Positions 7,251-14,663 of a DNA stretch of 44,171 nt are shown here, piece after piece; position 1 is the stretch's first letter, and each line of letters opens with the position of its first letter. Made by a program: the position numbers and the translations under genes. The notes below the pieces were generated by a model, which saw only the letters and a list, made by a program, of their open reading frames with translations, was not told the origin of the DNA and did not search any database. Origin of the DNA: Oscillospiraceae bacterium (lineage in GTDB: Bacteria > Bacillota > Clostridia > Oscillospirales > Ruminococcaceae); the NCBI GenBank assembly GCA_017435745.1, contig JAFSEN010000047.1:1-44171 (forward strand), in the 5' to 3' direction.

Positions 7251-9893
7251 TTATTTATTGATGAGAAGGGTCTCAACGATTTCTGCTGCGGAAGCAAGAG
7301 CTTCGTCGATCATTTCGGGATTTGCGCCGCCCATTGCGCTGTCGGGTCTGCCGCCGCCGGAACCGCCGGCCATTGCAGCGATTTCTTTAACGATCTTACC
7401 TGCGTGTGCGCCTTCTTTAAGAGCGTTGATACCGCAGACAACGAGAACGGAAACTTTTTCTTCGTTAACGGAAGCAAGAAGTGCGATCGCATCCTGTGCG
7501 GTGAATTTGATATGGTCGCCCATGATTCTGAGGCTTGCGGGGCTGATTCCTTCGAGCTTGGTGCAGATGAATTTAAGTCCGCAGATCTCTTTTGCGGAAG
7601 AGATAAGGCTTTCAACTCTCATCTGGGCAAGTTTGTTGTTGAGTTCTTCGATCTCTTTGTCTTTTGCTTTAAGTTCAGCCATAACAGCGGCGGATTTCTG
7701 AGCAACTTCGCCTACGCCGTTAACTTTAAGGTTTGCTGCGGTTTCACCGAGAGTTCCGTTCATCTGTTCGATGTAATCAAGAACGCCGGTGCCGGTTACT
7801 GCTTCAATACGTCTTACGCCTGCTGCAACGGAAGATTCGCTGATGATTTTGAAAAGACCGATTTTGCTGGTGTTGGTAACATGGGTACCTCCGCAGAATT
7901 CGATGGAACGTCCGGAAACGTTAACTACGCGGACGGTGTCGCCGTATTTTTCGCCGAAGAGAGCCATTGCGCCCATTCCTTTTGCTTCTTCGATGGGCAT
8001 TTCGTTGATGTCAACATCGAGGGAAGCGAGGACCATTTCGTTAACAACTTTTTCGGTTTCTGCAATTTCCTCTGCGGTCATTGCGGAGAAATGGCTGAAG
8101 TCAAAACGGCAGCGGTTTTCGTCAACGTAGGAACCTGCCTGGTGAACGTGGTCGCCGAGAACTTCGCGGAGAGCTTTTTGGAGAAGGTGGCAGGCGGTGT
8201 GGTTACGCTGGGTTGCGTTTCTGATGGATTCGGTAAGTCTTGCGCGGACATTGTCTCCGGTGCGGATATGGCCGGAACCCATAACGCCGATGTGCATATA
8301 CTGGCCGGTGGGAGATTTTTTACAGTCGGTTACGTTGAAGATGGAAGGACCGGAAGTGATGGTGCCTCTGTCGCCGACCTGGCCGCCCATTTCTGCATAG
8401 AAAGGAGTGGAATCGAGGATAACGACTGCTTCGTCGCCTTCTTCAAGTTCGGAAACAAGCTCGCCGTCTTTAAGGATTGCAAGAACTTCGGAAGCGGAAT
8501 CCATTCTGTTGTATCCGACAAATTTGGTTTTAACGTCGCCGAGGGAAGCAAGGCTGTCTTCAACCCAGGAAACGCCGTTTGCGGAAGCTCTTGCGTCGCG
8601 TGCGCGTTTTTTCTGGTCGTTCATAAGAACGGTGAAGCCCTCAACATCAACGGTGATGTTTTTGTCTTCAAGAATATCCTGGGTAAGGTCAAGCGGGAAT
8701 CCGTAGGTATCGTAAAGTTTGAATGCAACGTCGCCGGGAAGAACGGTTTCGCCAGCTTCTTCAAGCTGTGCAACGTAATCGTTGAGGAGTTCAAAGCCCT
8801 GGTCGATGGTGCGGCAGAATCTTTCCTCTTCGGAAAGGATAACTTTTTTGATGTAATCTGCGTGCTCTGCAAGTTCCGGATATGCAACGCGGTTTTCTTC
8901 GATAACGGTATCAACTACTTTGTAGATGAAGGGTTCGTTGATTCCCAGGAGTCTGCCATGACGTGCAGCTCTTCTGAGAAGACGTTTGAGAACATATCCG
9001 CGGCCTTCGTTTGCGGGCATAACGCCGTCGCTGATGATAAAGGTGGTGGAACGGACATGGTCGGTTATTACGCGGAGAGAAACATCTTTAACAGGATCCT
9101 CGTGATATTTTACACCTGCAATCTCGCCGATTTTTTTCATGATGTTCTGAACGGTGTCAACCTCAAAAAGGTTGTCAACGCCCTGCATTACGCATGCAAG
9201 TCTTTCAAGACCCATACCGGTATCGATGTTCGGGTGTTCCATGCGTTCATAGTTGCCTTCGCCGTCGGAATCGAACTGGGAGAAAACAAGGTTCCAAACT
9301 TCGATAAAGCGGTCGCATTCACAGCCGACGGTGCAATCGGGGCTTCCGCAGCCGTGTTCAACGCCGCGGTCAAAATAAATTTCGGAGCAGGGGCCGCAGG
9401 GGCCGGAACCGATTTCCCAGAAGTTATCCTCTTTTCCGAAACGGAAAATGCGGTCTTCGGAAAGTCCGATTACGTTGTGCCAGATGTCATAAGCTTCGTC
9501 GTCATCCTGATAAACGGTTACATAAAGTTTTTCTTTGGGAAGCTTGATAACTTCGGTAAAATATTCCCAAGCCCACGGAATAACTTCTTTTTTGAAGTAG
9601 TTTCCGAAAGAAAAGTTTCCGAGCATCTCGAAATAAGTTCCGTGACGGTCGTCTTTACCAACGTTGTCAATATCGGGAGTACGGATGCATTTCTGGCAGG
9701 TGGTTACTCTGTGGCAAGGGGGTTCTTTCTGGCCAAGGAACCATTTTTTCATCGGTGCCATACCGGAGTTGATGAGAAGAAGGCTCTTATCATCTTTGGG
9801 GAGAAGAGGAAAGCTTGGAAGTCTTTTGTGACCTTTGCTTTCAAAAAAGCTGAGGAAGCTTTCGCGGATGTCATTAACGCCCATCCATTCCAT
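7251..9893 (-). CDS. alaS: Alanine--tRNA ligase
   Basis: A full-length 880-residue class II alanyl-tRNA synthetase, which charges tRNA-Ala in the cytoplasm. The N-terminal catalytic domain carries typical segments (SFFESKGH, LLINSGMAPMKKWFLG, GNFSFGNYFKKE). The editing domain has HTACH near residue 565 and CGGTH near residue 667, which together coordinate the zinc of the misacylation-editing site. A C-terminal DHHA1-type domain ends with GGSGGGRPDSAMGG. AAAGGAATG precedes the ATG at 9893. The gene is preceded by a T-box leader with an attenuator, so uncharged tRNA-Ala should induce it. The plus-strand frame over the same region is a shadow. Confidence 0.98.
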   Translation of the reverse strand: MEWMGVNDIRESFLSFFESKGHKRLPSFPLLPKDDKSLLLINSGMAPMKKWFLGQKEPPCHRVTTCQKCIRTPDIDNVGKDDRHGTYFEMLGNFSFGNYFKKEVIPWAWEYFTEVIKLPKEKLYVTVYQDDDEAYDIWHNVIGLSEDRIFRFGKEDNFWEIGSGPCGPCSEIYFDRGVEHGCGSPDCTVGCECDRFIEVWNLVFSQFDSDGEGNYERMEHPNIDTGMGLERLACVMQGVDNLFEVDTVQNIMKKIGEIAGVKYHEDPVKDVSLRVITDHVRSTTFIISDGVMPANEGRGYVLKRLLRRAARHGRLLGINEPFIYKVVDTVIEENRVAYPELAEHADYIKKVILSEEERFCRTIDQGFELLNDYVAQLEEAGETVLPGDVAFKLYDTYGFPLDLTQDILEDKNITVDVEGFTVLMNDQKKRARDARASANGVSWVEDSLASLGDVKTKFVGYNRMDSASEVLAILKDGELVSELEEGDEAVVILDSTPFYAEMGGQVGDRGTITSGPSIFNVTDCKKSPTGQYMHIGVMGSGHIRTGDNVRARLTESIRNATQRNHTACHLLQKALREVLGDHVHQAGSYVDENRCRFDFSHFSAMTAEEIAETEKVVNEMVLASLDVDINEMPIEEAKGMGAMALFGEKYGDTVRVVNVSGRSIEFCGGTHVTNTSKIGLFKIISESSVAAGVRRIEAVTGTGVLDYIEQMNGTLGETAANLKVNGVGEVAQKSAAVMAELKAKDKEIEELNNKLAQMRVESLISSAKEICGLKFICTKLEGISPASLRIMGDHIKFTAQDAIALLASVNEEKVSVLVVCGINALKEGAHAGKIVKEIAAMAGGSGGGRPDSAMGGANPEMIDEALASAAEIVETLLINK

Positions 9894-9931
9894 GTTTATA
9901 TCATTCCTTTCAATTAAATAACGCTTTTGTG

Positions 9932-10021
9932 CCTCCCTTGCCTAAAGGGAGGGGGACCGTTGCCGTATGGCACGGTGGAGGGATTCTTTTATGAATCCTT
10001 TGATTTGAAGTAAGGGGGCTT
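9932..10021. repeat. Family A dispersed repeat, alaS leader copy
   Basis: It begins GCCTCCCTTGCCTAAAGGGAGG, followed by a GCCGTATGGCAC-type hairpin, GGTGGAGGGATTC, the mirror GAATCC, and an end AAGGGGGCT. It matches the 7123-7240 copy in arm and centre. It lies inside the alaS leader, between the T-box terminator and the start codon, so it is part of the alaS mRNA. Confidence 0.7.
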
Positions 10022-10049
10022 GCTTTCGCTGAACATAGGAAATTCAGGA

Positions 10050-10106
10050 AAATAAAAAAGCCTCCATCCCTGCCATTAAAACAAAAATGACAAAAGGGAC
10101 GAAGAC
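10050..10106 (-). terminator. T-box attenuator terminator
   Basis: On the minus strand GTCTTCGTCCC pairs, with G-U pairs, along all eleven positions with GGGATGGAGGC. TTTTTTATT follows. The 5' strand is immediately downstream of the T-box core, as expected for a mutually exclusive terminator and antiterminator. Confidence 0.9.
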
Positions 10107-10310
10107 AAAACTCCGTGGTACCACCCAAATTGCCGCAAAAAAACGCGGCCGCTTTTAAAAACCTTTGTAACGCAAGGCAAACGCCAAAATCTCTTTTGGA
10201 AGCTCCGGGGCGGCCTTCTGAAACCGTTTGCAAACCTTTCTTTCAGCAAAGCGAAAGGCTCTCTGTATTGCGCGCTTTTCGATTATTCCCATCAAAGCTT
10301 ATTTTATAAT
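10050..10310 (-). ncRNA. T-box leader of alaS
   Basis: On the minus strand the leader contains the canonical T-box core GGGTGGTACCACGGAG (10111-10126 region), which pairs with the acceptor end of uncharged tRNA. The upstream part (about 10130-10310) holds a Stem I-like region with an AGAGAG element and a CTGAAA...TTTCAG hairpin. The Ala specifier codon is probably one of the GCC/GCU triplets on the 3' side of Stem I, but I could not settle which. A terminator that competes with the T-box lies downstream. Known behaviour of the family: uncharged tRNA-Ala stabilises the antiterminator and allows alaS to be transcribed. Confidence 0.92.
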
Positions 10311-10315
10311 ATTTA

Positions 10316-10345
10316 ATTATAACAGGTTAATTATAACGGCAACAA
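10316..10345 (-). promoter_or_regulatory. Probable alaS promoter
   Basis: On the minus strand TTGTTG (10340-10345) and TATAAT (10316-10321) are 18 bases apart, just upstream of the T-box leader. The -10 is perfect and the -35 is a 4/6 match. Confidence 0.55.
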
Positions 10346-10363
10346 AAGTCTTTGTCAAGAAGG

Positions 10364-10400
10364 AAAAAGCGGACGGAAAAATAAATTCCGTCCGCTTTTT
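10364..10400. terminator. Terminator of the small membrane protein gene
   Basis: AAAAAGCGGACGGAA and TTCCGTCCGCTTTTT form a perfect 15-base inverted repeat around seven bases, with T runs on both strands. It separates the 10438-10701 gene from the alaS promoter. Confidence 0.85.
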
Positions 10401-10437
10401 CGGTTTGGTGTATGAGGAAATTTTGGGGATAACTTTT

Positions 10438-10701
10438 TTAAGCGGCCTTTGCGGAATAAAAAGCCGCAATGCGGGCTCTTTCGCGTCTTGCGCGGCGTTC
10501 CATCGCTTCGATCGCTCTGGTGCAGTTGATTGCGCCCCAGATTCCGAAGGAAGCCATAAGGAAGGAAATTCCGCCGAAAAGGAAAAATTCAGAACCGGTA
10601 AGCTTTCCAATATCGCTTGCGCCTGCAATTCCGAAAAATGCGATGATTCCTGCTGCTGCCATTACTTTGAAAATAAAGTTCAAAACATATGTTCTTTCCA
10701 T
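10438..10701 (-). CDS. Small two-helix membrane protein, probable SOS gene
   Basis: An 87-residue protein with no family I recognise. Two hydrophobic helices (about residues 5-27 and 36-58) are followed by a strongly basic tail (RRARRERAR near 69-77), which predicts both ends in the cytoplasm. AAAGGA lies upstream of the ATG at 10701, and a strong terminator follows. The promoter has a perfect TATAAT and is flanked by two GAAC-N4-GTTC sites, the core of the Gram-positive LexA box. By inference this is a DNA-damage-induced membrane protein. Known SOS membrane proteins include division inhibitors and small toxins, but nothing in this sequence ties it to either. It shows no LysM domain, which separates it from YneA. 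Confidence 0.78.
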   Translation of the reverse strand: MERTYVLNFIFKVMAAAGIIAFFGIAGASDIGKLTGSEFFLFGGISFLMASFGIWGAINCTRAIEAMERRARRERARIAAFYSAKAA

Positions 10702-10750
10702 TTTGCTACGTCCTTTCCAGATTCTTATATGGGGTATGTTCGAACAAATC

Positions 10751-10762
10751 GAACATCTGTTC
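10751..10762. promoter_or_regulatory. LexA-like box 1 (downstream of -10)
   Basis: GAACATCTGTTC preceded by C: a palindromic GAAC-N4-GTTC site close to the B. subtilis-type SOS consensus. It lies about 10-20 bases downstream of the predicted transcription start of the small membrane gene, a position that should block elongation or initiation. Confidence 0.65.
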
Positions 10763-10778
10763 TTTGTTTTGTGACTTT

Positions 10779-10806
10779 ATTATATCACCCAATTTTCAAA
10801 AATCAA
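10779..10806 (-). promoter_or_regulatory. Promoter of the small membrane protein gene
   Basis: On the minus strand TTGATT (10801-10806) and TATAAT (10779-10784) have a 16-base spacer. The promoter lies between the two LexA-like boxes. Confidence 0.65.
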
Positions 10807-10826
10807 TAGGTTTTTTGAAAAAAATC

Positions 10827-10838
10827 GAACAACCGTTC
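10827..10838. promoter_or_regulatory. LexA-like box 2 (upstream of -35)
   Basis: GAACAACCGTTC, again preceded by C, repeats the GAAC-N4-GTTC pattern 76 bases from box 1. It lies between the minus-strand promoter and the plus-strand flippase gene and could act on both. Confidence 0.6.
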
Positions 10839-10957
10839 TTGTTGGTGCAATTTTGTCGCAAACATTTCCCGATAAGCCGTATATTTTTATAAAATCGCCT
10901 TTTGCGGTATTTTTTATGCTTTTCAAAACATATAAATACCGAAAGGAGGTGGCGGAT

Positions 10958-12496
10958 TTGTCAAGACTTCGGAATTTTGCGGTGAATGCGGGAATTTTGA
11001 CTGCAACGTCACTTTCTCTTGGAATCGTCGGGGTTGCCTACAATGCCTGGCTTACCCGCAACCTTGGAAGCACCGGAATGGGCCTTTTTTCGCTTATGAT
11101 GGCGGTATATCGCTTTGCGGTGACTTTTGCCTGTTCCGGTTCCGGGCTTGCGGCAACAAGGTTGGTTGCAGAAGAAAATGCAAGAAAAAACGGCGCAAAA
11201 GCTTCCGACGCTATGAATAAAACCATTCTTTACAGCTTGCTTTTCGGCGTTTCCGGGGGATTATTACTTTGGATTGCAAGCGATTTTGCCGCGGTTTCGA
11301 TGGTCGGCGATATTCGGGCGGCAAAACCTTTTCGGATACTTGCTTTTTCGCTGCCTTTTGTCGGTGTTTCCGCAGCTTTCAGCGGATATTTTACCGCCGT
11401 TACAAGGGTTTTTTCTTCCTCTGCGGCGCAAATTTTTGAACAGCTTTCGCAAATGGCTTTTACCGTTGCGGTTTTTGCCGTGCTCAAACCGGACGATATT
11501 GGCGAAGCCTGTGTTCTTGTTGCCGCCGGCAGCACAGTTTCCGAAGGACTTGCCTTTTTGCTGCATTATGTTCTTTATAAAATCGACCGCAAACGCCACC
11601 CCTTTTCGGGCGGAGAAAAATCCGGCGCGCTTTCGGTATGGAAAAAAATCATCGGAATCGCCCTTCCCGTTGGAGCTTCGGCGGTTTTGCGTTCCGCTTT
11701 GAGCACGGTAAAACACCTTCTCGTTCCGGTTTCCCTTGTGAAAAGCGGAATGAGCAGCGAAACCGCCCTTTCTGAATACGGAATAGTGGGTGGAATGGTT
11801 CTTCCCGTGCTCACTTTTCCCTGTGCTTTTCTTCTCGGTTTTTCAAATCTGCTCGTTCCGGAAATAACCCGGTGCAAAGCTCTTGGGCTTGACGAAAGAA
11901 TCGAGCAGATAATGAGCCTTGTGTTCAGAATAACGCTTATTTTTGCAACAGGCACCGCCGCCGTGCTCATTTTCTGCGCCGATGAACTTGCTTTTCTTCT
12001 TTACATCGAACCTTCCGCCGGTTATGCAATACGCGCCCTTACCCCCATTGTTACTGTGATGTATCTCGATTCCGCCGTTGACGGCATTCTTAAAGGCCTT
12101 GGGGAACAGGTTGCGGTTGTTCGCTATAATGTTTACGATACCGCAATGTGCGTCGGACTTGTTTATACCCTTGTTCCCTTTTTTGGAACAGCCGGATATC
12201 TTGCTACTATCGTGCTGAGCGAGGTTTTCAACATGATTCTTTCAGCTTCAAGGCTTGTTTCCGTAACCGGTTTCCGCGTTAAAATGGCAAGCTGGATGCT
12301 TGTTCCGTCTTTTGCGGCAATTTTGAGCATCGCTTTTTCCGGTTCCGTGCTCAATCTTTTTGCGGATTTGAATATACTTTTCAAAACCGTGTTTGTCGTG
12401 CTCATTTTTATATTTCTTTACTATATTCTTTTAAGATCCTTCGGCTGCATTAAAAAATCCGATATTCTTCTTGCAAAAAGAATATTTCAAAAATAA
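10958..12496 (+). CDS. SpoVB/MurJ-like oligosaccharide flippase
   Basis: A 512-residue polytopic protein of the MATE-like flippase superfamily, with about 14 membrane helices. The early segment GIVGVAYNAWLTRNLGSTGMGLFSLMMAVYRF is cut here to its pattern: an N-terminal helix, a loop, then LG-x3-GMG. It is typical of stage V sporulation protein B and related lipid-linked oligosaccharide flippases. Such proteins move undecaprenyl-linked precursors across the membrane, in SpoVB's case for spore cortex. I choose the TTG at 10958 because AAAGGAGG lies eight bases before it. The frame is open to 10853, but no ribosome site supports an earlier start. The gene diverges from the SOS-type gene and is followed by a terminator. 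It might instead serve another surface polymer. Confidence 0.85.
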   Translation: MSRLRNFAVNAGILTATSLSLGIVGVAYNAWLTRNLGSTGMGLFSLMMAVYRFAVTFACSGSGLAATRLVAEENARKNGAKASDAMNKTILYSLLFGVSGGLLLWIASDFAAVSMVGDIRAAKPFRILAFSLPFVGVSAAFSGYFTAVTRVFSSSAAQIFEQLSQMAFTVAVFAVLKPDDIGEACVLVAAGSTVSEGLAFLLHYVLYKIDRKRHPFSGGEKSGALSVWKKIIGIALPVGASAVLRSALSTVKHLLVPVSLVKSGMSSETALSEYGIVGGMVLPVLTFPCAFLLGFSNLLVPEITRCKALGLDERIEQIMSLVFRITLIFATGTAAVLIFCADELAFLLYIEPSAGYAIRALTPIVTVMYLDSAVDGILKGLGEQVAVVRYNVYDTAMCVGLVYTLVPFFGTAGYLATIVLSEVFNMILSASRLVSVTGFRVKMASWMLVPSFAAILSIAFSGSVLNLFADLNILFKTVFVVLIFIFLYYILLRSFGCIKKSDILLAKRIFQK

Positions 12497-12502
12497 AAAA
12501 AG

Positions 12503-12522
12503 CTTTTGCTTTCCGGCAAAAG
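12503..12522 (+). terminator. Terminator of the flippase gene
   Basis: CTTTTGC, a six-base loop and GCAAAAG, followed by TTCTT. A second small hairpin (CCGCC-TTTC-GGCGG, 12537-12551) may end the converging DUF1540 gene. Confidence 0.6.
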
Positions 12523-12555
12523 TTCTTATATGTAATCCGCCTTTCGGCGGAAAGA

Positions 12556-12717
12556 TCAGCCTCTGTATTTAAAAGATCTGCAGTCGGTGCATTCTGCTTT
12601 GGTGGGGTTGGTTTCATGGCTTCCGACTTCGATGTGATCAAGGCTGCAGCAGTTGCAATCCTTGCAGTGATATGCGCAGTTATTGACATTGCATCCGATG
12701 TGTCTGTTTGCTTCCAT
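12556..12717 (-). CDS. DUF1540 cysteine-rich small protein
   Basis: A 53-residue protein encoded by a short frame. It has eight cysteines, and the pattern C-x-V-x2-C-x3-C near residues 9-18 (CNVNNCAYHC) and IEVGSHETNPTKAECTDC near the end are DUF1540 hallmarks. DUF1540 proteins are small, probably metal-binding proteins found mainly in spore-forming Clostridia and Bacilli; their role is unknown. AAAGGAGG lies a few bases upstream of the ATG at 12717. The gene diverges from spoIVA and converges on the flippase, and the placement fits a sporulation-linked gene (inference). Confidence 0.88.
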   Translation of the reverse strand: MEANRHIGCNVNNCAYHCKDCNCCSLDHIEVGSHETNPTKAECTDCRSFKYRG

Positions 12718-12805
12718 TTTTAAAAAACCTCCTTTTTTGTTTTGCTTTTATTTTTGCCCCGAAAAAGCAGTTTATTCAAAAAAGTTCTATTTGCAAAATT
12801 TTTTT

Positions 12806-12820
12806 CATAAAAATTTTATG
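12806..12820. promoter_or_regulatory. Palindrome in the spoIVA/DUF1540 divergent promoter region
   Basis: CATAAAAATTTTATG is a perfect palindrome about a central A, followed by ACATAAATT. CATAAATT is a weak match to a sporulation (SigE-type) -10, but I could not pair it with a convincing -35. It may be an operator or chance AT-rich symmetry. Confidence 0.3.
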
Positions 12821-12853
12821 ACATAAATTAAATAAACGAGGAAGGGAAATTTT

Positions 12854-14332
12854 ATGAAAGACAGCAGCGTTTACCGCGACATTGCCGCAAGAACAAACGG
12901 AGATATATACATTGGTGTCGTTGGCCCGGTACGCACCGGAAAAAGCACTTTTATCAAAAAATTCATGGAAACTCTTGTTCTTCCGAACATCGAAAACGAT
13001 TACCGCAGAGAACGGGCAACCGACGAACTTCCCCAATCTGCCGCCGGAAAAACAATTATGACCACCGAACCGAAATTTGTTCCGGAAGAAGCGGTTGAAA
13101 TCACCATCGGCGACGGAACAAGCCTTAATGTCCGGCTTATTGACTGCGTCGGATATATCGTTCCCTCCGCCATAGGATATTTTGAAAACAACGCGCCCAG
13201 AATGGTTCTTACCCCATGGTTTGAGGAAGAAATTCCCTTCAACATGGCGGCGGAAATCGGAACCGGAAAAGTTATAAACGACCATTCAACCATCGGCCTT
13301 GTGGTTTCTTCAGACGGTTCCATAAGCGATATTCCGAGAGAAGAATATCATGAAGCGGAACAGCGGGTTATTTCGGAACTTAAAGCAATCGATAAACCTT
13401 TTGCGGTTATACTCAACTGTGCAGACCCCAATTCCGCAGAATCCAAAAACGTCGCTTTTGAAATGGAAGAGGAATACGGCGTTCCGGTAATTGCTCTCAA
13501 CTGTCTTAAAATGACGGAAAACGATATTATGAGCATTCTTTCCGGCGTTCTCGGAACTTTTCCTGTAAGAGAAATTGCCGTGGATATGCCCGGTTGGCTT
13601 GTTTCACTTGGAAAAGACCATTGGCTTCGCAGGGCGATTGTTGAACCGATCGTTTCCGCAGCGGAAAAAGTTGAAAAAATTTCCGACGTCCGCAATATTC
13701 TTCCAATCGTTTCCGACTGCGAATACGTAAAAAGCGCCTCGATTCGGGGGATGGATCTCGGCACCGGAATTGCGGAAATAACCGTTATTATCAACCCCGA
13801 ACTTTTTTACAGAGTTTTAAGCGAGGAAACCGGACTTGAAATAAGCGGTGAAAACAAACTTATGCCGTATATGCGGGAACTTGCGGAAATAAAGCGGAAA
13901 TATGACCGCATACGCGGAGCTCTTGACCAGGTTGAAGCGGTGGGTTACGGAATTGTAATGCCCTCCATTGACGAACTTACCCTTGAAGAACCGGAAATCG
14001 TCCGCCAGGGCGGAAAATATGGAGTTAAGCTCCGCGCTTCCGCCCCTTCGATCCACCTTATGCGCGCTGATATAACAACCGAAGTTGCCCCGATAGTCGG
14101 AAGCGAAAAACAAAGCGAAGACCTTGTGCGCTATCTTCTCGATGAATTTGAAGGCGACCCGGCAAAAATTTGGGAATCCAACATTTTCGGAAAATCTCTT
14201 CACGAACTTGTAAACGAAGGTCTTCATACAAAACTCGGCAGAATGCCCCAGGAAGCAAGACTTAAACTCCAGGAAACAATCAGCCGAATTATCAACGAAG
14301 GCTGCAGCGGTCTTGTTTGCCTTATTCTTTAA
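12854..14332 (+). CDS. spoIVA: Stage IV sporulation protein A
   Basis: A 492-residue spore-coat morphogenetic ATPase of the usual family length. The Walker A motif GPVRTGKST is at residues 24-32, and the sensor-like DCVGYIVPSA region follows near residue 97. The middle and C-terminal parts match the family pattern (DLGTGIAEITV, GVKLRASAPSIHLMRADI). SpoIVA hydrolyses ATP to polymerise into a basement layer on the outer forespore membrane, which anchors the coat. GAGGAAGGG precedes the ATG. It stands alone between a divergent DUF1540 gene and a terminator. Its presence is the best single marker that the host belongs to a sporulating lineage. Confidence 0.97.
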   Translation: MKDSSVYRDIAARTNGDIYIGVVGPVRTGKSTFIKKFMETLVLPNIENDYRRERATDELPQSAAGKTIMTTEPKFVPEEAVEITIGDGTSLNVRLIDCVGYIVPSAIGYFENNAPRMVLTPWFEEEIPFNMAAEIGTGKVINDHSTIGLVVSSDGSISDIPREEYHEAEQRVISELKAIDKPFAVILNCADPNSAESKNVAFEMEEEYGVPVIALNCLKMTENDIMSILSGVLGTFPVREIAVDMPGWLVSLGKDHWLRRAIVEPIVSAAEKVEKISDVRNILPIVSDCEYVKSASIRGMDLGTGIAEITVIINPELFYRVLSEETGLEISGENKLMPYMRELAEIKRKYDRIRGALDQVEAVGYGIVMPSIDELTLEEPEIVRQGGKYGVKLRASAPSIHLMRADITTEVAPIVGSEKQSEDLVRYLLDEFEGDPAKIWESNIFGKSLHELVNEGLHTKLGRMPQEARLKLQETISRIINEGCSGLVCLIL

Positions 14333-14340
14333 ACAAAAAA

Positions 14341-14368
14341 ATGCCGGCTTTAAAAAGCCGGCATTTTT
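14341..14368. terminator. Bidirectional terminator after spoIVA
   Basis: ATGCCGGCTT and AAGCCGGCAT around TAAA, with A and T runs on both sides. It serves spoIVA and the converging 60-residue gene. Confidence 0.88.
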
Positions 14369-14383
14369 ATTTTTACGCTTTGA

Positions 14384-14566
14384 TTATCTGATGATTTTGC
14401 CTTCCTTCATGATTTCACGAAGTTTTTCAACAGCAACTTTTGCTTCTGCAATAAATGCATCTGCAGTACCCTCATCGGGATTCATTTTGCGAATCTGGGA
14501 TTCGATATAATCAACGGTTTTGATCATAGCGGTAGCGTTTTCGATCTGATCTTCAATTCTGAGCAT
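14384..14566 (-). CDS. Small helical protein of unknown function
   Basis: A 60-residue predicted all-helical protein (IEDQIENATAMIKTVDYIES, then a helix of the AKVAVEKLREIMKEG type). I recognise no family. GGAGGATG lies just upstream of the ATG at 14566, and the terminator shared with spoIVA follows, so expression is likely. No signal peptide, membrane segment or cysteine is present. It could be a protein-binding antitoxin-like or regulatory peptide, but nothing shows which. Confidence 0.65.
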   Translation of the reverse strand: MLRIEDQIENATAMIKTVDYIESQIRKMNPDEGTADAFIAEAKVAVEKLREIMKEGKIIR

Positions 14567-14663
14567 TTTAGCATCCTCCAGACATAATTAGATGTATTTA
14601 TTATATCATGCTTTTTACAAAAATAAAAGATGTAAAAGCCCTTTTTTAAAAATAATTTTCGGA

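Noticed and set aside
7404-9917. Long plus-strand open frame opposite alaS
   Set aside because: Its product is low in known motifs and is the antisense shadow of a clear alaS; no ribosome site or promoter.
9910-10233. Possible 107-residue minus-strand protein upstream of alaS
   Set aside because: It overlaps the T-box, attenuator and a repeat, all noncoding.
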